DNA of 64,000 nt from Rhipidocladum racemiflorum (GCA_036346355.1 CM070590.1:46781749-46845748); one strand, 5' to 3'. Shown: positions 33,612-45,604, numbered from the stretch's first letter. Made by a program: numbers and translations. Notes: generated by a model from the letters alone, not told the origin.

Positions 33612-36571
33612 TTACAAGGATTCAGAAAAGAAAGATGGAAACTCGGATCGAAGGCGATCTTCACGTTCCTAGGTTTCTTCTTCTTCGGTATGATTACTCC
33701 ACTGAACTCGAAGCATTTTGATTACATGATTACGAGTAAATCGTTCAGCTTCATCCAGAACGCGAATTGGATATTCACGGTATGTAAGATCTGGTTGAAG
33801 TTCAATTGCGTCTAGAGGAGTGAGTTCAGTAGGAACTCGAAGACACTTCTTCAACTGAGAGACATGAAACACGTCATGCACATCCGCAAGTTGAGGTGGA
33901 AGCTCCAACTGATAAGCTACTTCACCCTTCCTTGCAAGAATGCGATACGGACCGACGTATCTCGGCGCTAACTTTCCGTGAACTTGGAATCGCTTCGTGC
34001 CACGTAACGGCGACACCTTAAGATAGACAAAATCGTCTACATTGAAGCTCAGATCACGGCGGTGATTATCAGCATAGCTCTTTTGTCTAGACTTAGCTTC
34101 TTTCAACCGATCGTGGATTAGCCTGACTTGCGTCTCAGCTTCCTGAATCACTGTGGGTCCAAAGAACTTTCTTTCACCGACTTCGGACCAGAAGAGAGGA
34201 GTTTGGCATTTTCTTCCATACAGTGCTTCAAACGGAGACATTTGAAGGCTTGCTTGATAACTATTATTGTAGGAAAACTCAGTAAATGCTAAACACTTTT
34301 CACGCTTCGAGTTATACAAAAGAATACAAGCTCTGAGCATGTCTTCCAGGACTTGATTTGTTCTTTCAGTCTGTCCATCCGTTTGGGGATGGTAAGCTGT
34401 GCTGAAGAGCAGCTTAGTCCCTAGGAGTTCATGCAAATTCTTCCAGAACCGCGAAGTGAACTAGGGTCCACGGTCAGACACAATGGTTTTAGGAATTCCA
34501 TGTAGTCGGACAATATGGTTCAGGTAGAGTTCTGCAAGTTTAGCTCCATTGTAGGTAGCAGCGTAGGTATGAAATGAGCAACTTTGGTTAACCGGTCGAT
34601 GATTACCCAAATAGAGTCATGGCCATTAGCTGATTTTGGCAGGCCAGTGATGAAGTCCATTCCGACCTCATCCCATTTCCACTCTGGAATCTTCAAGGGT
34701 TGAAGCATTCCAGCTGGTCGTTGGTGTTCTGCTTTAACTCGCTGACACACGTCACACATGGCGACGTATGCGGCGATATCTCTTTTCATACCAGACCACC
34801 AAAACTTCTTTCGAATATCTTGGTACATTTTTGTGCTTCCAGGGTGGATTGACAACGGAGTCTCATGAGCTTCTTTCAAGATCAATTCTTTGATCTCTTG
34901 ATCATTCGGGACATAAATTTGATATCCACGCATGATCAGACCATCAACTTGTTCTGAAAACTCCGATGATGCGCTTTCTTTCAAGTTGCGCTTGATCTCA
35001 GCTACTCCTTCATCTTTCAACTGAGCAGCCTAAATTTGGGATTCAAGGGCAGGTCGTAGGGTTAATGTAGCCACAAATCCTTCCCCTACCATCTCCAAGT
35101 TGAGTCTACGAAATTCATCCAGTAACTGGGGTTGACAAACACCCGACAAGGTATTACTAGTGTGTAGCTTGCGACTAAGGGCATCAGCTACCACATTAGC
35201 TTTTCCTGGATGATAATGAATTCCCAAATCATAGTCCTTGATTAGCTCCAACCACCGGCGCTGTCTCAAGTTTAGATCTGGTTTGGTGAAAAAGTATTTC
35301 AGACTCTTATGGTCGGTAAATATCTCAACTCGGTTTCCAATGTGATAATGACGCCATAACTTAAGAGCATGAATTACGGCAGCCAATTCTAAATCATGAG
35401 TCGGATAATTGGCTTCATGAGGTTTCAGTTGGCGTGAAGCATACGCCACGACTTTTCCTTCCTGCATCAGCACACAACCAAGACCCTGACGTGAAGCATC
35501 ACAGAATACGTCAAAGTTTTTGTGCACATCAGGCAAGACAAGAATTGGAGCTGTCGTAAGCCTTCGCTTCAACTCTAGGAAACTAACTTCACAAGCTGAC
35601 GTCCACTCAAACTTCTTCTCCTTCTTGAGCAACTCAGTCATCGGCTTGGAAATTTTGGAAAAGTTTTCAATGAATCGCCGATAATACCTGGCTAACCCAA
35701 GAAAACTTCGGACTTCAGGAACAGTCCATGGCTGTTCCCAAGCAAGTACATCCTTCACCTTGCTGGGATCAACAGCAACACCTCCTTCGGAGAGAACGTG
35801 GCCTAAGAAGGCAACTTCTTTGAGCTAGAACTCACATTTGCTGAACTTAGCATACAGCTGATGTTCACGCAGTTTATCAAGCACTAAATGCAGATGGAGT
35901 TCATGCTCCTGCTCACTCCGAGAATAGATAAGAATGTCATCAATGAACACCACCACATATTTATCTAGGTATTCCATGAATACCTTATTCATGAGATTCA
36001 TGAATGTGGCTGGTGCATTGGTGAGTCCAAAAGAAACTACTGTATACTCGTACAAGCCATATCGAGTAGTAAACGCAGTCTTCTGGATATCTTCTGGTCG
36101 AATTTTGAGTTGAAAGTACCCCAGTCTCAAGTCAATCTTAGAAAAGACTCGAGCTCCATTTAATTGATCAAACAAATCATCAATCCGAGGAAGAGGATAC
36201 TTATTTTTGATAGTGACTTCGTTTAAGGATCGATAGTCCACGCACATGCGTAAACTACCATCTTTTTTCTTGACGAAGAGCACTGGACTACCCCATGGAG
36301 ACGAACTAGGGCGAACAAAACCCTTAGCTAATTGCTGCTTGAGTTATTTCTTCAACTCCAACAACTCATCAGAGGGCATCCGATACGGACGTTTGGACAA
36401 TGGTGCTGTTCCAGGCAGCAAGTCAATAACAAACTCCATATCCCGATCTGGGGGCAATCCCGGCAATTCTTCAGGAAACACATCAGGATACTCACAGACC
36501 ACTGGCACTTGACTTAATTCCGGCACAGAAAGCGAATGGAAGGAAGACTTAAGCACATTTATTCGTCTGGA
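33612..36571 (-). pseudogene. Element E pol: end of protease-RT linker, reverse transcriptase, RNase H, integrase, chromodomain
   Basis: In frame with the gag-protease part at 48994-50635 once F and one GTAAT are discounted (12,417 bases, a multiple of three). Linker DVFPEELPGLPPDRDMEF; reverse transcriptase with [17 protein letters not shown] and [10 protein letters not shown] (near 35930); RNase H ([19 protein letters not shown]); integrase ([28 protein letters not shown]); chromodomain ending at TAA 33612-33614. Stops at 36344, 35825, 35030, 34463 and 33667 are explained by CAA, CAG or TGG changes. One frameshift near 34575 lies in integrase. Otherwise well preserved. Confidence 0.94.
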
Positions 36572-36576
36572 GTAAT
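36572..36576. repeat. Target site duplication GTAAT, left copy (element F)
   Basis: GTAAT directly before TGTAACACC, repeated at 48989-48993. Confidence 0.95.
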
Positions 36577-37191
36577 TGTAACACCCCAAAATTTTGCTTT
36601 CCTTAAATTCATGTGTGGTTTGGCACTTTGGTGAATTTTTGGAATTTTCTGGAATTTATTTGGATTTATTTGGAATTTATTTGAATTTATTCCATTTTGA
36701 AATAATTAAAGAATTTAATTTTGCAAATAAAATTTTGTTGGAAATATTTTATTTGAGTCCAAAATGTTCCAAAATATTTTCCAGAATTTTTCTGGAATTT
36801 TTCCGAGTCTTTTGCTATTTTTAATGAATTAAATGAATTATTGGGAATTATTTTGAATATTAAATCGCTGGAAAATGCGAGTGGGTTTGTACTGTTCATC
36901 CGACCGAGCCCGAGTCAGACTCGAGTCCGAGTCCGACCCGAGCCACGTGGTCGAGCCGAACCCGCCGCCGAACCTAGTTACGCGGCCAGTTGGATCAAGA
37001 TCCAACGGTTGTGATTGCGCCACGCCGCCTAGTCGAGACCGAGTCGAACCCGTTCGTGCGTGCGATCGTGGCCGTCCGTCGTGCGTGGACGGCTAGGATT
37101 GAGCCGCGTCGCCTCGCCGTGTCCGAGCCGGACTCCGCCGCCCGTACCGGCCTCGCCATGGAAACCGTGCGCATCTCGACGTCCGAGCCGG

Positions 37192-37199
37192 TATTTAAG
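37192..37199 (+). promoter_or_regulatory. TATA-like box, element F 5' LTR
   Basis: TATTTAAG after a GC-rich stretch. The matching place in the 3' LTR (about 46234) reads GATTTAAG, so only this copy is intact. Confidence 0.5.
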
Positions 37200-38235
37200 G
37201 CGTGAGTGCGTGCCCGAGGATCACCGTCACCGGGCGCACCTTTGCCCTAGCCGCCACTCGGAGAGCTTCTCCGTGCTCACGATTCCTCGCCGGAGTTGAT
37301 TAGGGTTAATTTAGGGTTTTGGCGTCGTTCCGCGCCGTCCACCGTTCTCCGTCGTGTTGGTGGCCAGATCCGAGACCGCAAGGACGAGGCGCGTCTGGGA
37401 GTAGCGCCAGCGGAGACGCCCTCAAACGCCGTGTGGGAGGTCGCCTTCCCCGACTCCGACGGAGCAGCGCCGCCGCAACACCATCGTCAACCCCGAAGCA
37501 CGTCAACCGTCCGATCGAAATCCAACGATCCAGGTGAGCCACGTGTAACCAAAACCTCGGAACCCAGATCGGATCTGGACCGTTGGATTAAGATCCAACG
37601 GCCCACGATCGGCCACGTCCGCTCCAACACATGAGCCTAGATCCAATCCGCGCCGTTGAATTTCAAACCAACGGCCGGGATTGCGCCACGTGTCGGGAAG
37701 ATGGACCGACGCGGTCAGCGCCTCTTGGCGTGTGGCGCGTGTCACGACTGCGTGGGCCCTGCATGTCGAGGGCCCACACGCCAGCGTTTGCGTGAGACCC
37801 GCGCGACAGGTGGGTCCCACCTGTCAGCCTCACCCGAGCTGTGGACCGGGTCCACCGTGGACCAAACCGCGCCGTGGGCTGAGCCCATGAGCCGGCTGAC
37901 GTCAGCCAACCAATCAGAGGCTGCCACGTGTCCATGCTGACGCAATAATTAATTTCCGAAAAAGAAAATGATTTATTAATTCGAAATAATGATTTCAGAT
38001 TTTGTTTCAAACTTCAAACGCTTATAACTTTTGCGTTTCAACTCCGATTTGAGTGATTCAAATTTCTAAATTTGTATAAAATTCAGATCTACTCAAATAT
38101 GAATTTTATTTAATTTTTGGACTAAAGTTTTTCTCTGAAAAATTATTTAATTGATTATTTAAACTTTAAATAATCATAACTTTTGCGTCTTAATTCCAAA
38201 TTTGACGATTCCAGTTTCTAAAAATCCATAAAATT

Positions 38236-38410
38236 ATGTTCTTTCTGTTTGTGGATTTTCTTTGGAGTTTTGGGATGTTTTTGCCTATTGTTTATTTGTG
38301 TATTTGCTATTTGCACGCTTTACGAGTAGACGTTGAAGTGCCGGAAGGATTCGAAGGAGAAGTGTTGACTCAGGATCCAACTCAAGACCAAGAACAAGTA
38401 CTCTTTGAAG
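38236..38410 (+). CDS. LTR small gene, exon 1 (element F 5' LTR)
   Basis: 175 nt: ATG at 38236 after an AT-rich stretch, hydrophobic residues 1-28 (FFLFVDFLW, FLPIVYLCICYL), then LRVDVEVPEGFEGE and a Gln/Asp-rich end, then AG|GCAAGT. One base of the last codon is left over. Without splicing the frame continues 16 more codons to TAA at 38461. The exon-2 acceptor of this LTR reads CGG where the 3' LTR has CAG; this is one of many CAG differences that may be miscalls. Confidence 0.55.
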
Positions 38411-39604
38411 GCAAGTTGTGCTTTGACCATGTTGATCCTATTTCGAAATCTATTTTGATTTAAACTATTGCATGCTAGTTCAATTAGAAAGATACTTTGT
38501 TTAAACATGGGGGTTAGATAAATACCAATTTGCTGTATGACACCTTGATTATTTAAGTATGTGCCATGACCCTTGTCACCCTAGTTGTGGTTTACTAGTT
38601 GGACATTACTAAATTGCCAACATGGGTTTAGACCGTTGTAGTATACTGCTTAGACCTGCTACGTGCTCATAACATGATTTTGGATAATCAAATGTTAATA
38701 TTGACTTAATGGTATATTGAACCAGTTTTGGAAAAGTATCATGTGATGTTGATGGCACGTGGTGCATGGTAATCAACTGGGGTTTGATAAACAGTTTTCG
38801 ACCGGGGCATGTGGCAAGAGTAATCAGGTGGGCCAGTTGTGGCATTGGGAGTGTTGATTTGGTTTTTCGGGTAGTCTTGCCCTGGTCACTCTAAGGACTT
38901 AACCTTGCAAGCCTTTGAACTGGGTCATACTTGCAACCACATGGCTGGAATGGGACGGCCCTAGTTGACTAAGTCGCTAAGGACTCACTTGTGGAGCCTC
39001 AGGGTGTCAATTACACCGTTTGTGTGATTGTATGGGGGAGCGTATCGTGGCTGTGGCCAGATACCCATCTAACGGTGTGTTGGTCCCATACTTCGCCTTG
39101 GCTAAGGGAAGGGATGGTGTAGAGCACGAACCGGAGAGGACCACCTGTGTTGTTTGAGGCTTCCGAAAGGCTTTGTTACGGGAACTCGCCTTTGTGGTGT
39201 TTGACTGTATCTTGTGGGTAAAGTGCATAACCTCTGCAGAGTTTAGAATCTATTTAAATAGCCGAGTCCACGGTACTGGACAATGCTAGGGAATTACAGT
39301 CAAGGGTTAGATTTTCTCAAAAATAACTTTGGTTTGAAAGGTTGGTTTGGTTTAATAATGAAGATGATGGAAATGTGGTTTAGGATGGGGAAAAGTGTTT
39401 ATTAAACTTCTTGAAAAGTTATTTATGCTTTACTTATTTCTACTGCTCTCGAATCTACTTATATTACTTGTCAAAAGTCATTTCTTTGCAAATATACCTT
39501 GAGCTATTCCTTTGTACCAAGCCATGCATATAGTATATTAGCTTGCATTACGTGCATGACTTCTCGAGTACCAAGTACTCACCCTTGCCTCAACACAATA
39601 TCGG

Positions 39605-39663
39605 TTGAAGAAGAGATCGCACTGACTTTGGAGGAGGAACTCCAAGAGGATCCGTCTACTTAG
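39605..39663 (+). CDS. LTR small gene, exon 2 (element F 5' LTR)
   Basis: 59 nt ending TAG (39661-39663), same position and phase as the 3' LTR copy, with several differences at CAG/CTG sites (for instance ATCGCACTGAC against ACTGCACCAGC). The acceptor reads TATCGG instead of TATCAG. Confidence 0.45.
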
Positions 39664-39822
39664 GGAAGCGAGCCCGATCGGTTGCCTGTGGTATACTTGG
39701 ATGGCGCCACGATGTTACCTTATTTGATTTTCCGCTGCTATTATTTCTCTTTAATAAGTTTTGCCTTGCGAGGCATATATTTGTAGCTTGACCATAAGGT
39801 CGAGTAACGATTTAGTTATTTA

Positions 39823-39828
39823 AATAAA
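39823..39828 (+). terminator. AATAAA poly(A) signal, element F 5' LTR
   Basis: AATAAA about 160 bases past the exon-2 stop and 125 bases before the LTR end; the same at 48856-48861 in the 3' LTR. Confidence 0.5.
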
Positions 39829-39957
39829 GTACTTTGATAATATCGAATGGTATGATTGTGATATTTACCGACGTTAAGGCTGTGTGCACTAAGCGCGTTC
39901 TGGACTAGTGCTGAATACACAGAGGGTCGGATTTGCAAATTCGGGTCCCGACAGAGG

Positions 39958-39970
39958 TGGTATCAGAGCC
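39958..39970 (+). other. Primer-binding site of element F (initiator tRNA-Met)
   Basis: TGGTATCAGAGCC, four bases after the LTR end. Confidence 0.93.
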
Positions 39971-40173
39971 ATACTTGACCGTAGGCTCAACCCTAAGCTA
40001 GAATGGTCGTAGTGAGGATAAAACCTATTTTCTAAAAGCTAAAAGTTTGTCAAGATAAGAAACGACATCTCAACTTATCCCCTTCTCTCTTTTCTTGTCT
40101 CTTGCTGAAATTTTTCCTTACCTCGTCACAATTCAAAAATTTCGAGTTCTTACGTAAAGCACTCTTGTGACAG

Positions 40174-40887
40174 ATGGAGGAAGAGTTCAACTACGTTGAT
40201 CTGGGAGTTGGTCACGCTGCGGAACTTTGGCATATGCTACAGACTCTCGGAGATTTTGAGAAGCCCCAATACCAAGTGGAAGTGATCAGACAAGCGGGAT
40301 TGATCAAGGCTTGTGACGTGAGGATTGAGGTACCTGCTAGGAAAAAGGGCCCAGGCAATCGCCCGATACACTGCACTGCCAGGAGATCTACAATGCAGAT
40401 GGGTATCCAAGAAGTATCACGACGAGCAATGCGGCACATTACCCGTATCTACGCCAGAGAATTGGAGAGTACGGTGTTCCGTTACCATCCGCGCAGCGAT
40501 AACCTTCTTGACCCGGCGATTCGAGATGAGGATGCCACGGTTACACGCTTGGCACGATTTGTCGTCGCCAGGAGGATGTACTAGATAATACAAGCAATGA
40601 GCAACAGACGGCCCGCACGGAGATCACGAAAGAGAAGAAAAAATGCCGGGAAGCTCAAGAGTATGTGGCACACCTTACGCGAAGGATTGACGAGTTGGAG
40701 ATGACTTTGTATGCGGACCAGACCGAGCGATTACTCGAGCTACACGAGCGAGATCCAGAGGAGTCGAGGCTCGATGAGGACACCGCTTCTTCGACTACCA
40801 CTGAGGACACAGTTGATGGTCATGGCGTTCGTTTCGCGCCTATGACACAGCACCCGTACCCTGGCAGTGGTGGTTTTCTCGATGATT
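40174..40887 (+). pseudogene. Element F ORF0 (accessory gene upstream of gag), frameshifted
   Basis: ATG at 40174 directly after TTGTGACAG, itself downstream of a pyrimidine-rich stretch (40077-40125), so an AG|ATG acceptor at the start is plausible. Open for 136 residues: LWHMLQTLGDFEKPQYQV, RIEVPARKK, RPIHCTARRS, MGIQEVSRRAMRHITRIY, STVFRYHP. A frameshift near 40560-40600 then moves the coiled-coil and acidic part into another frame (HLTRRIDELEMTLY, DEDTASSTTT, GGFLDD) to TGA at 40887. The first 110 residues suggest an alpha-beta-beta-beta-alpha order like a double-stranded-RNA-binding domain, without its usual KKxAK. AATAAA at 40934-40939. Confidence 0.75.
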
Positions 40888-41165
40888 GAGCTTAGTTTCT
40901 TTAGTGAGACTCCTTCGCCGAGTCGCGTCATAGAATAAAGAGTCACCCTTTAGGCGTTAGACTCGAGAGTTAGTTCGATTTGGATTTGCTTTGTTTGCTG
41001 AGTGTGCAGTATGTGTTGCAAGGCCCTTAGGCATTGTAAGCAGCCATACCAAGTTACTAATAATAAAGTTGGACCTTAAAGCTACACCTTTCGCCCGCAT
41101 AAGTTCCATACTACTTGTCTATTCTTGTTTCCCTCTCATCTCAAAACCTAGAGCAAATCGGCCAG
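40888..41165 (+). other. Element F ORF0-gag spacer: two AATAAA and the conserved 27-bp leader motif
   Basis: No gene. AATAAA at 40934-40939 and 41062-41067. The 27-bp motif at 40995-41021 begins TTGCTGAGTGTGCAG and ends GTGTTGCAA, ends that can pair (TTGC/GCAA). Confidence 0.6.
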
Positions 41166-44100
41166 ATGGTGAATACAGTGGAAACTTTGGAAGCAATGGG
41201 AGCGGTTCTCGCCACAGAAAACCCCAATGATGGAGCACCAGCACCGCCACTTGGATGTGCAGAATTTTGGAGCATTTCTTGCTGCCGGACTCGATTGATG
41301 CATGCTATGATGCAACAAATGCAGCACGTCCTTTGCTCAGGCCACTTTGCTAATCAAGTTAATCATGGACAACGCCAGAATACAAGGTGTCGAGTTCATG
41401 AGAACTCACCCACCCACTTTCTCCGGGAATGCCAATCTGTTGGAGGCCGATGATTGGTTAAGATCAATCGAGAGGAAGCTACACATAGCTCAATGCATAG
41501 GAAATGAGAAGGTACTCTACGCTTCTCATCACCTGGAAGGAACAAACGGCCGAATGGTGGGAGAACTTCGTGCCACGCAAGAGAACCCTCAAGATATCAC
41601 AGGGAAGAGTTCACGTTTGCATTAAAAGATTATCACGTGCTGAAGGAATCATGGACCTTAAGAAGGAGGAGTTGAGCATCAAGCAAGGTAATCACCGGTG
41701 GCCGACTACGAACAAGTTCACACAGGCTAGCACGCCACGCTTTGAGGATGTAGCGACAGATAAATCCGCATACCTCGTTTTATGAAGGGACTTAACTCAG
41801 GATTGCAAGTAGGATTGATCACCCACACCTTTCCAGATTTCCAAGAGTTGGTGAATAAGGCGCTTATTCTTGAGGACAAGCGCAAGGAACTGGATGAGAA
41901 CAGAAAGCGCAGAATGCAACAAAGAAGGGTCACGCCAGGAACGCATACGGCGCTGAGAGTTGCACCAAATCAATTCTTGATTCCAACCACAGAATGCAAC
42001 AAGGACACCATCCGGCACCAAGACCTGCCAATCGAACTACGGCACTTCACTTCGCTAGAAACACTACTCTGTGCAATCGGCAAGGAACAGGTGAGACGCT
42101 GCTACAATCGCAACGAGCCAGACACTTTGCCAACAGCTTGTCCAAAGAAGACAGCAGGAGTGACCCCAGTTCGCTTCAATCTAGGAACCACCCCAGCTAG
42201 TACGCCAGCACCAGGAGCCACACCCCAGACCGTGGTGAGAGGCCGAGTCAACCATGTCACCGCAGATGCACTGCAGAATGCTACTGACGTCGTACTGGGT
42301 AAGTTACTTGTTAACTCAGTACCTGCAACAGTTTTGTTTGACTCTGGAGCTTCGCATTCGTTTGTTTCGCAAGGCTTTGCTACTAGAAATGATTTGAGGA
42401 TTGCAAGACTTAAGTGCATGCTTTTAGTTCAAACCCCTGGTTCCGAACTCCGAACGAAAGTAGGATGTTCCGGGGTGAGAATACTAATATGTGGAATAGA
42501 GTTCCTAGCAAACCTTATAATTTTGGAGACCCAAACCTTAGACGTCATATTGGGAATGGATTGGTTATCCAAGCACAAGGCCGTATTGGATTGTGGACGA
42601 AGGACTATCTCAGTTGAGAGCCTGTGTGGGAAGAAAGTGGAATTTCAAGCCACCGCAGTTAGAGATGGACAGTTGATGGTTAACAGTACCAAGGCAATCA
42701 GCATAGATGATGTCTCAGTAGTGAATGAGTACCCCGATGTTTTTCCCGAAGATCTACCTGGTATGCCGCCAAACAGGGACATAGAGTTTGTGATAGAGCT
42801 TGTACTGCACAAAGACCGATAGCAAAGAGACCCTATCGGATGTCCACCGAGGAGTTGGTAGAAATGAAGAAACAGCTAGAAGAGTTAATGGAGAAAGGAT
42901 TTATCGAGGCCAGGAGTTCGCAGTGGGGAGCACCAGTTTTGTTTGTCAAGAAGAAGGACGGGAGTTTCAGGATGTGCATTGACTACCGTGCACTTAACGA
43001 AGTCACCGTGAAGAATAAGTATCCGCTACCCAGGATTGATGGTTTGTTTGATCAGTTAAGAGGAGCCGGAGTTTTCTCCAAGATTGATCTGAGATCGGGA
43101 TACCATCAGTTGAAGATCCGATCAGAAGATATTCCGAAGACTGCATTCTCGTCAAGATATGGACATTACGAGTTCTGATTATGTCCTTTGGGTGACGAAT
43201 CGCGCCAAATTATTTCATGAATATGATGAATAAGGTGTTCATGGAATATTTGGACAAGTTTGTCGTCGTGTTCATAGACGATATCCTAATCTACTCCAAG
43301 ACAGAGAGCGAACATGCCGAACACTTAAGGCGAGTTTTGGAAAAGCCGAGGAACAGCAACTTTTCGCCAAGTTCAGCAAGTGTGATTTTTGGAAGGACAA
43401 GGTGGAGTTTCTTGGACATGTAATGACCTTGAAGGAGTCGCCGTAGATCCAAGCAAAGTAGAAGCGGTGTTACATTGGGAGCGTAGAAGGCGTGACCCAG
43501 TTGAGTTTCCTTGGAATGGCAGGATACTACCGTCGTTTCATCGAAGGCTTCTCGACAATTGCGAAACCTCTTACGCATCTGAAGAAGGAAAAGAAGTTTG
43601 CATGGACGCGAGAATGTGAGAAAGGATTTCAGGAGCTGAAGAAGCGATTGGCGTCGACCGGTGTTAGTTCTACCGGATGTTGCTCAAAGCTTCGATATTT
43701 ATTGTGACGCATCGCGCCAAGGACTTGGATGTGTGCTGATGCAGAACGGAAAGGTCGTCGCTTATGCATCAAGGCAGTTGAGGCCGCATGAGGAGAATTA
43801 CCCGACACATGATTTAGAGTTAGCTGCCGTAGTGCATGCCTTGAAGATATGGCGTCACTATCTGATTGGAAACAGATGTGAAGTGTATACGGATCATAAG
43901 AGCCTTAAGTACATATTCACCCAGTCGGATCTGAATATGAGGCAGAGGAGATGGTTGGAGTTAATCAAGGACTACAATGTTGGAATCCATTACCACCCCG
44001 GGAAGGCCAACGTAGTAGCCGATGCCCTGAGTCGGAAAAGCCATACCGTGAGTACGTTGCTAGCCACAAGTCAGGATGAGTTATGTGAGGATTTTCAGAA

Positions 44101-45575
44101 AATGAAGATTGAGGTAGTACCTAGGGGATTCTTGGCCGCATTAGAAGTAAAGCCTACCCTAGAGGATCAGATCCAAGAAGGACAGAAGGATGATGACAAG
44201 ATCCGCAGGATTAAGTCCATCAAGGAGGAAGGCAAGGCAGAGGACTTCAAGTTGGATGAGCAAGGCACGTTGTGGATGAAGGATCGCATTTGTGTGCCTA
44301 ACAAAAAGGAGTTAAAGCAGCTGATTTTGGAAGAAGCCCATGACTCCAAGTACTCAATTCATCCCGAAGCGCCAAGATGTATCGGGATCTGAAGGAGAGA
44401 TTACGGTGGCCGAGTATGAAACGTGAAGTTGCCGAGCATGTTGCATTGTGCGGCGTATGCCAGGAGAGTCAAGGCAATGCATCGAGACCAGCAGGATTGC
44501 TACACCGCTGAAAATACACGAGTGGAAGTGGGAGGAAATCGGAATGGATTTCATTACCGGTTTGCCGAAGACTCAAGGAGGTTATGACTCCATATGGGTT
44601 ATAGTGGACCGCTTGACTAAAGTAGCTCATTTTATCCCGTGAAGACCACTTACTCGGAGATAAATTAGCAGAATTGTACATGATCGTAATTGTCTGTTTG
44701 CACGGAGTGCCAAAGAGGATTGTATCGGACAGAGGTACCCAATTTACCTCAAGGTTCCGGAATAAGTTGCATATAGCCATGGGAACCCGTTTGAACTTCA
44801 AGATCTGACTTATCATCCACAGACGGATGGACAGACCAGAAAGAGTCAACCAGATTCTGGAGGATATGTTGAGAGCTTGTGCATTAGCTTATGCTACTTC
44901 TTGGGATAAGAGTTTACCGTATCTTGAGTTCGATTACAACAATAGTTATCAGGCTAGTTTACAGATGTCACCTTTTGAGGCCTTTGTATGGTCGACCTGT
45001 CGGACGCCATTGAATTGGAATGAGACCGGCGGCGCCCGTGTCTTTGGGCACGATATTCTTCAAGAGGTTGAAGAACAGATCGCCATGATTAGGGAAAGGT
45101 TGAAGGTAGCCCAATCACGACAAAAGAGTTATCCGACAATCGTCGCGAGACTTGAGTTTTGAACGTAAGACTTTGTATACCTCGAGTTACGCCTCAGGGA
45201 GTTAAGAGGTTCCATGCCAAAGGGAAACTCGCACCCCTGCTATGTTGGACCATTTAAGATTTTGAGTCGCAGAGGCGAAGTTGCTTATCATTTGGAGTTG
45301 CGATGCGTTGGCGAGGAGTGCATGATGTATTCCATGTGTCCCAATTGAAGAAGTGTCTCCGAGTTCTGAGGAGCAGACACCGCTAGAGTCAATTGAGTTG
45401 CAAGAGGATTTGACTTATAAGGAACATCCGTGAGGATTCTAGACACAATGGATCGAGAGACCAGAAATAAGTTAACCCGCTTTTGTAGAGTTCGATGGAG
45501 CAACCATGAAGAAAGCGAAGCGACTTGGGAGCTGAAGAGGATTTGAAGAAAGAGTTTCCAAACCTATTCGTAGTG
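41166..45575 (+). pseudogene. Element F gag-pol polyprotein, many frameshifts
   Basis: gag from ATG 41166 (homologous to MVNTRGN starts of C and D), core near 41396-41560 (FMRTHPPTFSGNANLLEADDWLRS), zinc knuckle degraded to CYNRNEPDTLPTAC (near 42101), protease with intact FDSGASHSFVS (42340-42375) and LDVILGMDWLS, reverse transcriptase (42840-43423, [10 protein letters not shown] near 43274), RNase H and integrase zinc finger open together (43661-44392), integrase core (44448-45010), chromodomain to about 45575. The frame breaks in gag, reverse transcriptase, integrase and chromodomain mostly fall at CTG/CAG sites, so true coding state is uncertain. Confidence 0.93.
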
Positions 45576-45604
45576 AGCCACGAATCTCTGTGGACTAGAT
45601 TCTA

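Larger units (their letters stand above)
36577..39953 (+). mobile_element. Element F 5' LTR
   Basis: 3,377 bp. TATA-like TATTTAAG at 37192-37199, about 615 bases in; palindromes at 36986-37008, 37580-37601 and 37653-37674; G-box CACGTG near 37926; small-gene exon 1 (38236-38410), donor, hairpin GAGTAC/GTACTC (39566-39580), exon 2 (39605-39663), AATAAA at 39823-39828. If the TATA and AATAAA are used, U3 is about 0.65 kb, R about 2.6 kb and U5 about 0.1 kb. Confidence 0.94.

Noticed and set aside
34981..36512. Plus-strand frames inside E pol (for example 36246-36512), and similar frames opposite C and D pol (9695-9877, 25820-26002, 27198-27533)
   Set aside because: Antisense shadows of reverse transcriptase and integrase codons, recurring only because pol is conserved.
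40174..40184. Splicing of the LTR exon 1 (donor 38410) directly to the ORF0 start at 40174
   Set aside because: The acceptor-like CAG fits, but the joined frame is not the ORF0 frame and meets a stop after a few codons. It could serve only as a leader junction, so exon 2 within the LTR is preferred.
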